From an uncultured Pirellulaceae bacterium (GTDB taxonomy: Bacteria; Planctomycetota; Planctomycetia; Pirellulales; Pirellulaceae), in contig CAKZVF010000106.1 in the NCBI GenBank assembly GCA_937921995.1, forward strand, positions 1 to 44,020: a stretch of 44,020 nt of DNA, given 5' to 3'. Made by a program: the position numbers and the translations under genes. The notes beneath the pieces were generated by a model that made no database searches, was not told the origin of the DNA, and saw only the letters and a program-made list of their open reading frames with translations. This document shows, piece by piece, positions 32,708 through 41,918 of the stretch (the stretch's first letter is position 1; the number at the start of each line of letters is the position of its first letter).

Positions 32708-32786
32708 AACCACTCCCTAGCAAACAAAACAAAACGAGAACAAGCCCCCAACCCTGGGGAGAGCGGCAGGCTTGCAAACGCTAGAA

Positions 32787-32805
32787 CGAGCAATACGATC
32801 GCTCG
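32787..32805. terminator. Possible bidirectional terminator
   Basis: CGAGC (32787-32791) and GCTCG (32801-32805) pair around a 9-nt loop, and AGGC/GCCT further out may extend the structure. It sits immediately before the end of the leftward membrane-protein gene and after the sirtuin, where transcripts converge. No T-tract follows, so a Rho-independent stop is uncertain. Confidence 0.3.
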
Positions 32806-32807
32806 GC

Positions 32808-35396
32808 CTACCTCCACTTCAAAACTTGAAACACTCCATCACCATCACGCAGCCGCTGCGGAATCGCAATGATGCGATCACGATAAACGCTCAACAGAAT
32901 CGCAGTGGTGAAGAATATGCCACCACCAACCATCATGACCACCGAAATGCTCTGCAACTTTTCCGGCAGTGGAATCATCGTCAACAGCGACGCGATATAG
33001 ATCATCATCCCAGCCCCACCCACAATCGTGGTCGACCGAATGCGGCACATGATCCCAGCAGCCATCAATCCCGACAGGGACACCAAAGCGGCAATTTCGT
33101 GGCCGTATTGCTCGAAGCCATGATCACCTGGGAAATCCAAGTAGCGATAACAGAACAAGGCCACCGTCAAAGGAACGGCCGTCAGTAGGCTACCGAACCA
33201 CAGCGCGGCGGTGGTGGTTGAGTTGGCGGCATGATCTTCTTTTACCCAAGAGATATGGCCGATCGCCAACAGCACCAATCCCACCAAAACCGTGGCGTAC
33301 TCAACTTTCGCAGGGAGACTGAAAGGAATCGCTTCGTTCACAACACCAAGCAACGTCACCGTCAGCCCAATCGTCGCGGCAATAAAACCATTCTTCCAAC
33401 CTTCTGATGGACTCAGCGCGATCGCCGACGCGGCGACCACCCACTGCATGGCAATGCCGATCGCCAGCACGCCATTGGTACCGCCAGAAAGCAGCATGTT
33501 CAATCCCAGCAACATCGCCGCACCGTTGGCGAAAAGGACGAACATCCGGCCGTAGTCCGCCACCAATGCCCAACGTGCCGAACCGGCTTCTTCGTTTACG
33601 GTGGCCGCCGCCAGAATCCGCCCTACAACGATCAACAACAAACCAACCAGCGCTGGTGCGGTGATAAACGCCAGAGAAAAGTTCATCCCGAATTTGATCA
33701 ACAAAATCGCTACCGCTGCTGTCAGATAACCGTAGGTCAGCATTCGATTGAATCCGATCCGCACCGCTTTCTCATCGGTCTGAACAAAGCAGCACAGGTA
33801 ATGAATGGCAGCCGCGCCGAGGAAGACGCTTAGGTAAATCCAGAGACCAGTCGCCGTTGCCGGCCCAGACAATTGGACACAGCCCACCCACGACAGCATG
33901 TGAACGATCGCCATCGAAGAGGCGATCTCCTTCAGGCTTTGTTCCGTACCATTGGGTTGTCGGTTCTTACGAGACCACAAAAAAATACTCGCCACTGACA
34001 AAACCAGCGGAAGGCTAAGACCTGCAATCGCCAATGGCAAAGGTTGAGCAAAATCGAAAATCCAAGCACCCGTCCAAACACCGGCGATCGCGGTGGCCGA
34101 ACCCACCATCGCAAGCAAAGCGCGTGTCACATCGCTCGTTTTCCCAAGATCCTTTGGAAACATTAAGCAAGAAAGCGCTGCCAAAGCCGACAGCGCGATT
34201 TGTGCTAGAGCGACATTGCCCACCTGGCTGATACCAAACTCACCGGCCAAAGGCGTGAATTGAAAACAGAATTGAACCAAAGCGCCGGCACATAAAATCA
34301 AGGAAGACGTGACACACAGACGGGTCAAGTCGCCAAAATGCCGATCGTAAGTCGTCTTTGAAATGAGCAAACGCAAACCATTGGCCGCAATGACAACAAT
34401 GGCAATCCCAATCGCGCCGGTGCTGAGCGTGATCGAAATTTGCAACAACGACACCAAACTTACAGCGATCCATACGGCAACAAACAATAGACTGTTGAGT
34501 CTAAGCTGACGGGACTTTTTGCCGTCGTCGTTGCCGGTTCCGAAGTAAATTCCCGCGGCGCTGATGACTAAAATAGCAATCGACCAGCACTGCTGACCAA
34601 CCGAGGGTGCATATTGAACGAACTGGTAGCCACCCAAGAAAATCGAATCATAGAAAACACTCATAATCTGCGAAGCAAGCAGCAGAGACAATCCGGACAT
34701 CGCCGTAGCAATGCCCGCGCGATAAAATGCGCGGCCGAACTTCTCTTTTGAAAAATCGGATTCCGTTTCCACAAAAAACTTCTTGGCGAAAACACAAACC
34801 CAACCCAGCCCGACCAAGAAAGTGACTTGAGGCAGCAGGTTCCAAAATTGGTTCACCGCCTGATCGGCCATCAGCAACATTCCGGTCAACACAACACCGC
34901 CAACCAGTGTGTAGACAAATGCGGAATTGCGGAGAACGCGCGCGATCCCGGCGTAGATTAAACAAAAACCGGCCGCCGGAATCCACAAGTGACCGCCGTC
35001 ATTTAGGTTGATTAAGTCCTGGGCGTGATAGAACCAAAGCTGCAGCGGCATCGCCATCGCGCCCAGCAGCGCGATGCCGTTACCGGCCAACTGGTATCGG
35101 GTGAATTTGACCAACGCCACGCCACCTGCGATCAGTCCACCAATCGCACCGCCCATCGCCAGCGCGACCACGACTGGATTCTCAAACAGACCAATCGACC
35201 AAAGCCACACGACAAAACCGATCACCAACATGCCGCCACCAACGAGCATCATCCACTGGAGTGATTGCGGGCTTAGTAGTCGTTCAATCAGCGAAGGCTG
35301 GACAATGTACTTTCCTGAGCTGTCGCATTGATAGATTGGCGGTACCTGCGTGGGCGTGTCGTTGAGTTCTTCGATCGGTAGTTCGTTTGGATCCAT
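32808..35396 (-). CDS. Very large polytopic membrane protein of unknown function
   Basis: An 862-residue protein that I do not recognise. After about 50 polar residues it is a near-continuous series of some 24 hydrophobic helices with very short loops and few charged residues within the membrane parts. There is no catalytic motif, no Cys cluster and no extended soluble domain; the helices from about 60 to 860 are often paired with Gly/Ala-rich packing faces. In general look it resembles the many-helix DUF2157/DUF2339-type proteins, but I cannot assign it. The ATG at 35396 (GGGGAC about 9 nt upstream) is preferred to the longer frame at 35462. Its start is 196-238 bp from the divergent sigma-54 activator gene, which might control it. 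Confidence 0.72.
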   Translation of the reverse strand: MDPNELPIEELNDTPTQVPPIYQCDSSGKYIVQPSLIERLLSPQSLQWMMLVGGGMLVIGFVVWLWSIGLFENPVVVALAMGGAIGGLIAGGVALVKFTRYQLAGNGIALLGAMAMPLQLWFYHAQDLINLNDGGHLWIPAAGFCLIYAGIARVLRNSAFVYTLVGGVVLTGMLLMADQAVNQFWNLLPQVTFLVGLGWVCVFAKKFFVETESDFSKEKFGRAFYRAGIATAMSGLSLLLASQIMSVFYDSIFLGGYQFVQYAPSVGQQCWSIAILVISAAGIYFGTGNDDGKKSRQLRLNSLLFVAVWIAVSLVSLLQISITLSTGAIGIAIVVIAANGLRLLISKTTYDRHFGDLTRLCVTSSLILCAGALVQFCFQFTPLAGEFGISQVGNVALAQIALSALAALSCLMFPKDLGKTSDVTRALLAMVGSATAIAGVWTGAWIFDFAQPLPLAIAGLSLPLVLSVASIFLWSRKNRQPNGTEQSLKEIASSMAIVHMLSWVGCVQLSGPATATGLWIYLSVFLGAAAIHYLCCFVQTDEKAVRIGFNRMLTYGYLTAAVAILLIKFGMNFSLAFITAPALVGLLLIVVGRILAAATVNEEAGSARWALVADYGRMFVLFANGAAMLLGLNMLLSGGTNGVLAIGIAMQWVVAASAIALSPSEGWKNGFIAATIGLTVTLLGVVNEAIPFSLPAKVEYATVLVGLVLLAIGHISWVKEDHAANSTTTAALWFGSLLTAVPLTVALFCYRYLDFPGDHGFEQYGHEIAALVSLSGLMAAGIMCRIRSTTIVGGAGMMIYIASLLTMIPLPEKLQSISVVMMVGGGIFFTTAILLSVYRDRIIAIPQRLRDGDGVFQVLKWR

Positions 35397-35634
35397 GTCC
35401 CTGTCCCCAGTTTTGAAAGTGAAGTGAATATCACCAGCATCTAAAAGCACAGGGGATGCCAATCCAAAGATTGAGATAGCAAAAAGCGCGGGCCGACGCG
35501 GAAAACGTGGTGTTTCTCCGTGATTTATCGCAGAAAACTGAAGTTACACGGCGAAAAATCGCGATGAAACCGCCCGCCAAGACCTACATTGAATGTACAG
35601 TGATTCTGGCACCCGTACATTTTGCGAACAACCA

Positions 35635-37185
35635 ATGAAGAAAATCAAAAAGGCCGATTTAGCGCGTCTGAAGACGCTTTCTGACCTCGCCTACACCAAT
35701 CCCTTCTCCACAGATCGAATTGAACTTGAAAAGATTGCCCTGGGACCAGCATTCGTCGCTGACGATGGGATCGCTTGGAGTCGCAACCTGCGCGACGAAG
35801 AAACCGATCGGGCAAACGTCAAACAGATCGCTGCACTGGCTTCGGACTTAGTGCAATCAATAGCTCAAGCTGCTCGTAACGGTCAGACTTTCGATCGCCA
35901 TGCGTGGGAGAGCTATTGCGACGTCGTCACCTATGTTTTGATTTACCGACACATTGTTCATCTTCACCCTGACGAATTTCCCAAAGCGCCCCTCACCCGC
36001 AAAGCGTATGAAGCATTTCAAAACGACTATCGGGGTTTGATGGATGTGCCAGGAATTGAACAAGTCGCGATCCAGCCTCCGGACCATCTTTTTGCTTGTT
36101 TGTGTCAGGTCCACCGCGCGTTTTATAATATCTTCTACTTCATCTTGGGCGATTCGTTACCCTCGGTGCAGCTACGGCGAGCGGTTTGGGAATCTGTTTT
36201 CACCAACGATATGCGCCGATACCAGCGGACGCTGTTTGACCGCATGAGCACACTTCCCACGTTGATTACTGGGCCCTCAGGAACCGGTAAAGAATTGGTT
36301 GCTCGGGCAATTGGGTTATCACAATACACGCCCTTTGACGCCACAAAAAAATGCTTTGCCGGCACCGACGGCCAGAGATTCTTTCCACTGAATCTTTCAG
36401 CGATGTCGGAGACTCTGATCGAGTCCGAATTGTTTGGCCATCGCAAAGGCGCCTTCACCGGCGCGATCACCCATCGCGACGGTTGGCTGGCAAAATGTCA
36501 AAGCCACGGCGGCATCTTCCTAGACGAGATCGGTGAACTTGCCCCCGCGCTTCAAGTGAAACTGCTGCGCGTCGTCCAGCAGCGCACCTACAGTCCTTTA
36601 GGGTCGACCGAAGAATTCAAATTTGAAGGAAAAATCATCGGGGCGACCAATCGCGACATGGACGCCGAAATCGCCGGCGGTAACTTTCGCGCGGACCTCT
36701 ATTTCCGGCTTTGCGCCGACCGAATCCAGACGCCTTCTTTGAATGATCAACTACGGCACCACAGAGAAGACTTGCGATCTTTGGTCTACTTCGTTTCCCA
36801 ACGTTTGATCGGCGGAGACATCCAGAATAACGGAGACACCCAGAACAAGAACGATGCCGATGGTCTCACCCAGCAAGCCGTCGATTGGATCCAAAAGAAC
36901 CTTGGCGACGACTACCCTTGGCCGGGCAACATTCGCGAACTTGAGCAATGTGTTAGCGGAATTATGATTCGTGGGCATTATGTTCCCACCGGCACCGCGC
37001 AGCCCGAAACCGACAGCCCTCCCTGGATACAAAAAGCGGTTAGAGGCGATCTAAACGCGGACCAATTGCTGCAGAATTATTGCCGCTGGATTTACGAAAA
37101 AGTCGGCAGTTACGACGGTGCGGCCAGACGATTGGGAATCGACCGCCGAACAGTGAAAGCGAAAATTGAGGCGGGCGAAACCTAA
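35635..37185 (+). CDS. Sigma-54-dependent activator with unrecognised N-terminus
   Basis: A 516-residue enhancer-binding protein. Residues 1-190 are helical, without a receiver, GAF or PAS pattern I can see. The AAA+ domain follows with Walker A GPSGTGKE at 213-220, an intact GAFTGA loop at 272-277, Walker B IFLDEIGE near 295, and RADLYFRLC. A short Asn/Asp/Gln-rich insertion lies near residue 405. The C-terminus has a Fis-like helix-turn-helix (AARRLGIDRRTVKAKI). A start at 35593 would add 14 residues; neither has a ribosome site. With its own N-terminal sensor it is not a two-component regulator. The polytopic membrane protein gene is divergent from it and is a possible target. Confidence 0.88.
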   Translation: MKKIKKADLARLKTLSDLAYTNPFSTDRIELEKIALGPAFVADDGIAWSRNLRDEETDRANVKQIAALASDLVQSIAQAARNGQTFDRHAWESYCDVVTYVLIYRHIVHLHPDEFPKAPLTRKAYEAFQNDYRGLMDVPGIEQVAIQPPDHLFACLCQVHRAFYNIFYFILGDSLPSVQLRRAVWESVFTNDMRRYQRTLFDRMSTLPTLITGPSGTGKELVARAIGLSQYTPFDATKKCFAGTDGQRFFPLNLSAMSETLIESELFGHRKGAFTGAITHRDGWLAKCQSHGGIFLDEIGELAPALQVKLLRVVQQRTYSPLGSTEEFKFEGKIIGATNRDMDAEIAGGNFRADLYFRLCADRIQTPSLNDQLRHHREDLRSLVYFVSQRLIGGDIQNNGDTQNKNDADGLTQQAVDWIQKNLGDDYPWPGNIRELEQCVSGIMIRGHYVPTGTAQPETDSPPWIQKAVRGDLNADQLLQNYCRWIYEKVGSYDGAARRLGIDRRTVKAKIEAGET

Positions 37186-37431
37186 ATCCAGAAAAATCAC
37201 TGCAATCGTTCCGACCGGCATCGGCTTTGTTAACACAAAGCCTAAATGAACAAATCTCATATAAAAAGACCCAGTATTTCTAGCCAAAACGTAAGTATTG
37301 TCGGCCAATTTTATTCTCGATGCTTGGGGAGCACCCCCCCCCGAAGGCAGTAGCTTTTTCGATAAGCATCTTGAATAGCGGCTTCACTCAAACCCTTTTC
37401 ACCCGCCTGACAGGCAATTTGACTCTTCTTG
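37186..37431. other. Leader region with C9 tract inside a hairpin
   Basis: The spacer before the GGDEF-EAL gene contains GATGCTT (37319-37325) and AAGCATC (37364-37370), an exact 7-bp stem enclosing 38 nt. Inside is a run of nine C (37334-37342), which can pair with the GGGG at 37326-37329. This might be a structured leader or a slippery tract. It does not match the c-di-GMP riboswitch patterns I know. Confidence 0.4.
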
Positions 37432-39624
37432 ATGCTTGATGACGAAATGACAATCGCACCTCAATCTACAAACCGAACACCCATCGGCAACTTCTTCAAG
37501 GGGCGCGTATTGGTGGTCGATGACGAAGCAATAAATCGAAGCGTGATTTGCAGATGTCTTCAAAACCAAGGTTACGAAACGTTCGAAGCTCGAAGCGGCC
37601 CTGAAACGTTCGAGGCAATAGAATCAAATCAAATTGATTTGGTGATGCTGGACATCATGATGCCGGTGATGAACGGATTTGAAATCCTCGAAAAGATTCG
37701 CACGCGTCATCAAAAACTTGATCTTCCGGTGATCATGGTCACAGCCGAAACGGTCAGCCAAAAAATTGTGCAAGCGTTCAAACTGGGTGCCAACGACTTC
37801 ATTCCCAAACCCATCGATCCGGCGGTCACCGTTGCACGGGTGGAAATGCACATTCAGTTCAAGCAGTCCCGAGACGCCCTTCGGAAAAGTGAACAGCGGT
37901 ACTCGCTGGTCGCTGAAGGAACCAACGACGGACTTTGGGACTGGAAATTAAAAACGGGCGAAATGTACTATTCGCCACGCTGGTACTCACTGTTGGACAT
38001 ACGCCCTGTTCATAGTCCTGACGTTTCGATGTGGTTTGACAGAATTCACCCCGAAGACATTGCGCGATTTCAAAACGAGATCAAGTCCTTCAAGACGGGA
38101 CTGACGCCTCAACTGGAGACCGAATTACGCATGCGGCACTCCGATGGCAGTTACCTCTGGACGATGTGCCGCGGCACGGCGGTTCGCGATTCCGAAGGTG
38201 TCGCCACAAGAATGGCGGGGTCCTTGACCGATATCACCAACGGCAAGGTTGCCGATGCGTTGACAGGCCTGCCCAATCGCGTTCTTTTTCAAGAACGACT
38301 GGCCCGCTGTGAAGCGCGACGCGTAAAAGAGGATTTTGAGTACGCTCTGCTGTACATGGATCTCGACAACTTCAAACTGATCAACGACAGTCTTGGCCAT
38401 GACGCCGGCGACCGTCTTTTGGTCACGATCGCGCGTCGACTGGAACGTTGCCTGAGAGAGGCTGATTCGTTCCTATGCCGAATGGGCGGCGATGAATTCG
38501 TGGTTCTCTTGGAAGGCATTTCGTCGATTGAGGAACCCATCACCGTCGCAAATCGGATTATCTCCAGCATTGATTCTCCGATCACGATCGAAAACAGTCG
38601 CGAAGTTTTCACGTCTGTCAGCATTGGAATTGCATCCTCACAAGATAACTTTGAGGACACCACAGCGATCATGCAGGCGGCAGACACCGCGATGTATCAA
38701 GCCAAAGCTGAGGGTAAATCTTGCCTTCGCGTATTCGACCCTATCATGAAACGCGACGCAAATGAGCGTTTAAGTATCGAGAACGAACTGAGGCATTCGA
38801 TCGAGCGGAACGACTTTAGCGTTCACTACCAACCGATCGTTAGCTTGCAAACTTCAAAAGTAATTGGTTTCGAGGCGCTGGTGCGATGGCAGCATCCCAC
38901 CTTGGGAAATATTTCTCCTGCTCGCTTTATTCCCATCGCTGAAGAAACAGGAATGATCTGCGCGATTGGACGTCAGGTGCTATCGAAAGCATGCACTCAA
39001 ATGGCGATCTGGAGATCAACGGATGACCGATTCGCCGATCTCAAGTTAAGTGTGAACCTTTCGAGCTTGCAAATTCGTCAGCCGAATTTCGTTCAATCGG
39101 TGGTGGAGCTTATTCATGAGACGAACTTGGATCCGAGCGATCTTTGTTTAGAGGTAACCGAATCGGTCATCATTGAGAACCCTCAGCAGGGCGCCGAAAT
39201 TCTCGCGCAGCTGCGAGACGCGGGAGTCCATATCGCGATCGACGATTTTGGTACCGGTTATTCATCGCTATCGTATCTTTACGAAATTTCGCCCGACTGC
39301 ATCAAGATCGACAGAAGCTTCGTTGATGGAATCTCGGCCTCGGACGACAAAAAAGTCATCGTCACGGCGATCCTCGCACTGTGCCAAGGGATGAAACTGG
39401 ATGTCGTTGCCGAGGGAATCGAAACGCAGCAACAGATGACCATCCTCAAAGAAATGGGCTGCGCATTTGCTCAGGGGTACCTGTTCTCAAAGCCGGTTGC
39501 AAAAGCCGATGTACCAGCGATGCTAAAATCTCTTGATCAGGTTAGTGCAACGTTGCTGCCGACAATGCCCGTGGTGAATCCAATGGGTATGCCTGGTCTC
39601 AATCCGCCATCAGTGGGAAGCTAG
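37432..39624 (+). CDS. REC-PAS-GGDEF-EAL response regulator, c-di-GMP turnover
   Basis: A 730-residue cytoplasmic signalling protein. A receiver domain (about 24-140) has the acidic pair Asp30/Asp31, phospho-acceptor Asp74 and Lys in PKPID; a PAS domain (about 150-275) follows; then GGDEF (residues 352-356 intact) and EAL (481-483 intact, with DDFGTGYSSLSYL, KIDRSFV and EGIE later). Both cyclase and phosphodiesterase sites look complete, so it may make or break c-di-GMP depending on signals. The RxxD before GGDEF (READ) is six rather than five residues away, so product inhibition may be weak. No histidine kinase is adjacent. The start could be 37432 or 37447. Confidence 0.93.
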   Translation: MLDDEMTIAPQSTNRTPIGNFFKGRVLVVDDEAINRSVICRCLQNQGYETFEARSGPETFEAIESNQIDLVMLDIMMPVMNGFEILEKIRTRHQKLDLPVIMVTAETVSQKIVQAFKLGANDFIPKPIDPAVTVARVEMHIQFKQSRDALRKSEQRYSLVAEGTNDGLWDWKLKTGEMYYSPRWYSLLDIRPVHSPDVSMWFDRIHPEDIARFQNEIKSFKTGLTPQLETELRMRHSDGSYLWTMCRGTAVRDSEGVATRMAGSLTDITNGKVADALTGLPNRVLFQERLARCEARRVKEDFEYALLYMDLDNFKLINDSLGHDAGDRLLVTIARRLERCLREADSFLCRMGGDEFVVLLEGISSIEEPITVANRIISSIDSPITIENSREVFTSVSIGIASSQDNFEDTTAIMQAADTAMYQAKAEGKSCLRVFDPIMKRDANERLSIENELRHSIERNDFSVHYQPIVSLQTSKVIGFEALVRWQHPTLGNISPARFIPIAEETGMICAIGRQVLSKACTQMAIWRSTDDRFADLKLSVNLSSLQIRQPNFVQSVVELIHETNLDPSDLCLEVTESVIIENPQQGAEILAQLRDAGVHIAIDDFGTGYSSLSYLYEISPDCIKIDRSFVDGISASDDKKVIVTAILALCQGMKLDVVAEGIETQQQMTILKEMGCAFAQGYLFSKPVAKADVPAMLKSLDQVSATLLPTMPVVNPMGMPGLNPPSVGS

Positions 39625-40196
39625 ACTTGCAACGGTTTGAGTTGAGCTACTTCTAGTTCGGGGCGCGACTTTTGAAGTTGCACTAATACCAGCCCGACGC
39701 GCCAGCGAGTGGATATTTCCTCGGATTTCGGCATCCCTCGCTCGCGCGTCGGGCTTTTATTGACGAACGCACATTGCGGTTCCAATCTTCTTTTACTGAA
39801 AAATGCACGCGCCAACATTGGTACCACCGGTTAGAGAACTGGACATTTGCAACGACGAACACCAAAGAGTCAAAAAGATTTCGTCAGCTAGCCGAAGCGC
39901 TATCTACTGCAGCGACTTGGAACTGGTGGAACTGGTTTGTTAATTTTTGATTCAGAAATCCGGATCAAAGACGAACTCCGTCGCCAAATTACAGCATGAG
40001 GGAGCAATCGGTTCCCTAGGAACCGTGCAATCGACCTTGACGAATATTCAGCTACGGGCTTGATTTCTCTTTAAGATGGCTGAGCGAACATTAAAGGCGA
40101 AGAAAAACTCTTCCACTCATGCTTCCAACTGTTACAATTACACGGTTGTTCTTCAGCAACCCTTCCTTATTCATCTGTTTTTATCTTGGTACTGCT
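39625..40196. other. Intergenic region with one palindromic repeat
   Basis: A 572-bp gap. Its only clear structure is the long hairpin repeat at 39691-39755. The rest, to the DUF1559 start, presumably holds that gene's promoter but shows no strong motif. The DUF1559 frame remains open back to 40119; the extra 26 residues are hydrophobic and unlike the short pre-sequence normal for this family, so I leave them out. Confidence 0.5.
39691..39755. repeat. Palindromic intergenic repeat, CGCCAGCGAGTG family (copy 1)
   Basis: Bases 39691-39709 pair with 39737-39755 (19 positions, one mismatch) around a 27-nt loop. Its left arm contains CGCCAGCGAGTG followed by GATATTT, closely matching the left arm of the hairpin at 43346-43421. 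The T-run after the right arm could also let it act as a terminator for the GGDEF-EAL gene. Confidence 0.75.
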
Positions 40197-41213
40197 ATGT
40201 GTAAGAAACCCACCGGTTCTTTGAACCTATCGCTTCCGCGTCACCGGCAACGAAAAGCGTTTACGCTGGTAGAGCTTCTGGTTGTGATCGCGATCATCGG
40301 AATTCTCATTGGCATGTTGTTGCCTGCCGTCCAGCAAGTTCGTGAAGCGGCGCGGCGAATCCAGTGCGGGAACCAATTGCGCCAGTGGGCACTCGCGATG
40401 CACAATTACGAGAGTGCAAACATGGAATTTCCGCCCGGGCTTAATTGTCCCGTAGGTGGTGATAAGGATGGAGCATTTTGGACGTCTAACAAGTTCGCTG
40501 ACGGGTCGAGTATTAGCCCACCACCAATCAATAATAAGTTTTCAAATTGGATGATGGCAACATTTCCTTTCATTGAACAGAACGCTCTGTTTAGCATGCT
40601 GGATCTTTCATGTCGCGAAAGGGATGTAAATGCTGTAGGGGGAGATACTGCCATCTCAACCAACATTATTGAAACTCTCATCTGTCCATCGGACATCGGT
40701 GAACGCTTCGCCAGCTTCCAGGATTTCCGGTTTGCCGTGAATAGTTACTTCGGTGTTTCCGGGACTCAGTCGCATTTCATTTCTAGTATCACAAACGACG
40801 GAATCCTTTTCCATAACAGCAGTGTCGGTTTTGGCGAGATGCAAGATGGTTCTTCGAACACTTTGTTGGTCGGAGAAAGATTCTCGCAAGACGACGAGTG
40901 GGCTGGTTTTAAAGATCGTAGAGGTTGGGCTTGGTCTAGTTCTTTGTCAGCTCAAGACTGCATTATAGGTGCCCTTGAGCCGATCAACTACCAACTCCCT
41001 GATGGTGTTGGTGGCACGAACGCAGATCCTAGTAATGCCTACAAAGATCGAAAGTTGAACTCCTTCAGCAGTGGTCACCCAGGTGGCGCAAACTTCGCGG
41101 CAGCGGATGGTTCAACTCACTTTTTGTCCAATCAAAGCACCGCTTCTTTGGAAGCACTCCAAGCTCTATGCATTCGAAATGACGGTTTGGTTTCCAACGT
41201 TTTAGATTTTTAG
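40197..41213 (+). CDS. DUF1559 protein with prepilin-type N-terminus
   Basis: A 338-residue planctomycete-type DUF1559 (SBP_bac_10) protein. A short basic leader ends at the prepilin cleavage pattern KAFTLVELLVVIAIIGILIG (about residues 20-39), followed by PAVQQVREAARR and the family segment LAMHNYESANMEFPPG. The C-terminus carries the H-x9-DG signature (SGHPGGANFAAADGS). These proteins are abundant in planctomycetes, have pseudopilin-like anchors and are thought to be extracellular or envelope proteins of unknown function. The leader has Ala rather than Gly before the Phe, at the usual cleavage position. A lipoprotein gene typical of such pairs follows 109 bp downstream. Confidence 0.9.
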   Translation: MCKKPTGSLNLSLPRHRQRKAFTLVELLVVIAIIGILIGMLLPAVQQVREAARRIQCGNQLRQWALAMHNYESANMEFPPGLNCPVGGDKDGAFWTSNKFADGSSISPPPINNKFSNWMMATFPFIEQNALFSMLDLSCRERDVNAVGGDTAISTNIIETLICPSDIGERFASFQDFRFAVNSYFGVSGTQSHFISSITNDGILFHNSSVGFGEMQDGSSNTLLVGERFSQDDEWAGFKDRRGWAWSSSLSAQDCIIGALEPINYQLPDGVGGTNADPSNAYKDRKLNSFSSGHPGGANFAAADGSTHFLSNQSTASLEALQALCIRNDGLVSNVLDF

Positions 41214-41322
41214 ACAATCTCCTGATTCAAGGCATTTCCGGGTTGAGACCATCTTCTTTTTGGCTCACATCGCCCGGACCGGCCTTTGAATTTCAATTAG
41301 TTTCTTAACGAAGCAGATTTAG

Positions 41323-41802
41323 ATGAAACTTGGATCGACTGCGTCAATGGTGCAACTAGCGCTGGCTTTTTGCTCAGTATTCTTTGTGGGTTGTGGTGGC
41401 GGCCCAAATCCAGAGATTTTGCCGGTGTCAGGTGTCGTTACCATCGGTGGCAAACCTCTGCCTAGCGCCGAAGTTAGATTTGTTCCGATGGCCGAAGGTC
41501 TTGATGGTAACTTTATCGCTTCGGGCATCACGGATAAAAAGGGAGAGTTTTCTCTGCGATTGCAGGGCAAGGAAGAAGTTGGCTGCGTTGCCTGTCTCTG
41601 CAAAGTAACGATTGATGACCAACCTATGCCGGATAAAGTACGTTCCGCCTACGGAAGTGGAAATCAGGCACTCGTTAAACGATACGAGGACTCACTCAAA
41701 AATCGCCCTATTCCCACCGAGTATAAATTGCTGCGGAATACTCCTTTGAGTTATGAAGTCTCCGCCGAACAGGCTGAGTTCAACATCGAAATCGAACGAT
41801 GA
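41323..41802 (+). CDS. Transthyretin/carboxypeptidase-regulatory-like lipoprotein
   Basis: A 159-residue exported lipoprotein. The signal is ALAFCSVFFVGCGGG, with lipobox Cys at about residue 25. The mature part has the beta-sandwich pattern seen in planctomycete lipoproteins paired with DUF1559 genes: VSGVVTIGGKPLPSAEVRFVP, then GITDKKGEFSLRL, then a charged tail. Two extra Cys (VGCVACLC region) could form a disulfide. It sits downstream of the DUF1559 gene on the same strand, probably in one transcript, and may share a surface structure with it. Confidence 0.83.
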   Translation: MKLGSTASMVQLALAFCSVFFVGCGGGPNPEILPVSGVVTIGGKPLPSAEVRFVPMAEGLDGNFIASGITDKKGEFSLRLQGKEEVGCVACLCKVTIDDQPMPDKVRSAYGSGNQALVKRYEDSLKNRPIPTEYKLLRNTPLSYEVSAEQAEFNIEIER

Positions 41803-41918
41803 TCTCAAAGCATGGTTGTTAGCCCAATCTAGCCAAGGACAATCCGTCCCAATGGCTGTCTCACTTACGCTACAATGGACGTCGATATTCCCGGACCTCC
41901 ATACGCGACGCATTCCGC

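Noticed and set aside
35607-35625. Possible sigma-54 promoter (TGGCAC...TTGC) before the second activator gene
   Set aside because: The GG and GC elements are 14 nt apart instead of the required 10.
37186-37431. c-di-GMP riboswitch before the GGDEF-EAL gene
   Set aside because: The hairpin and C tract do not show the conserved GEMM core or tetraloop/receptor pattern.
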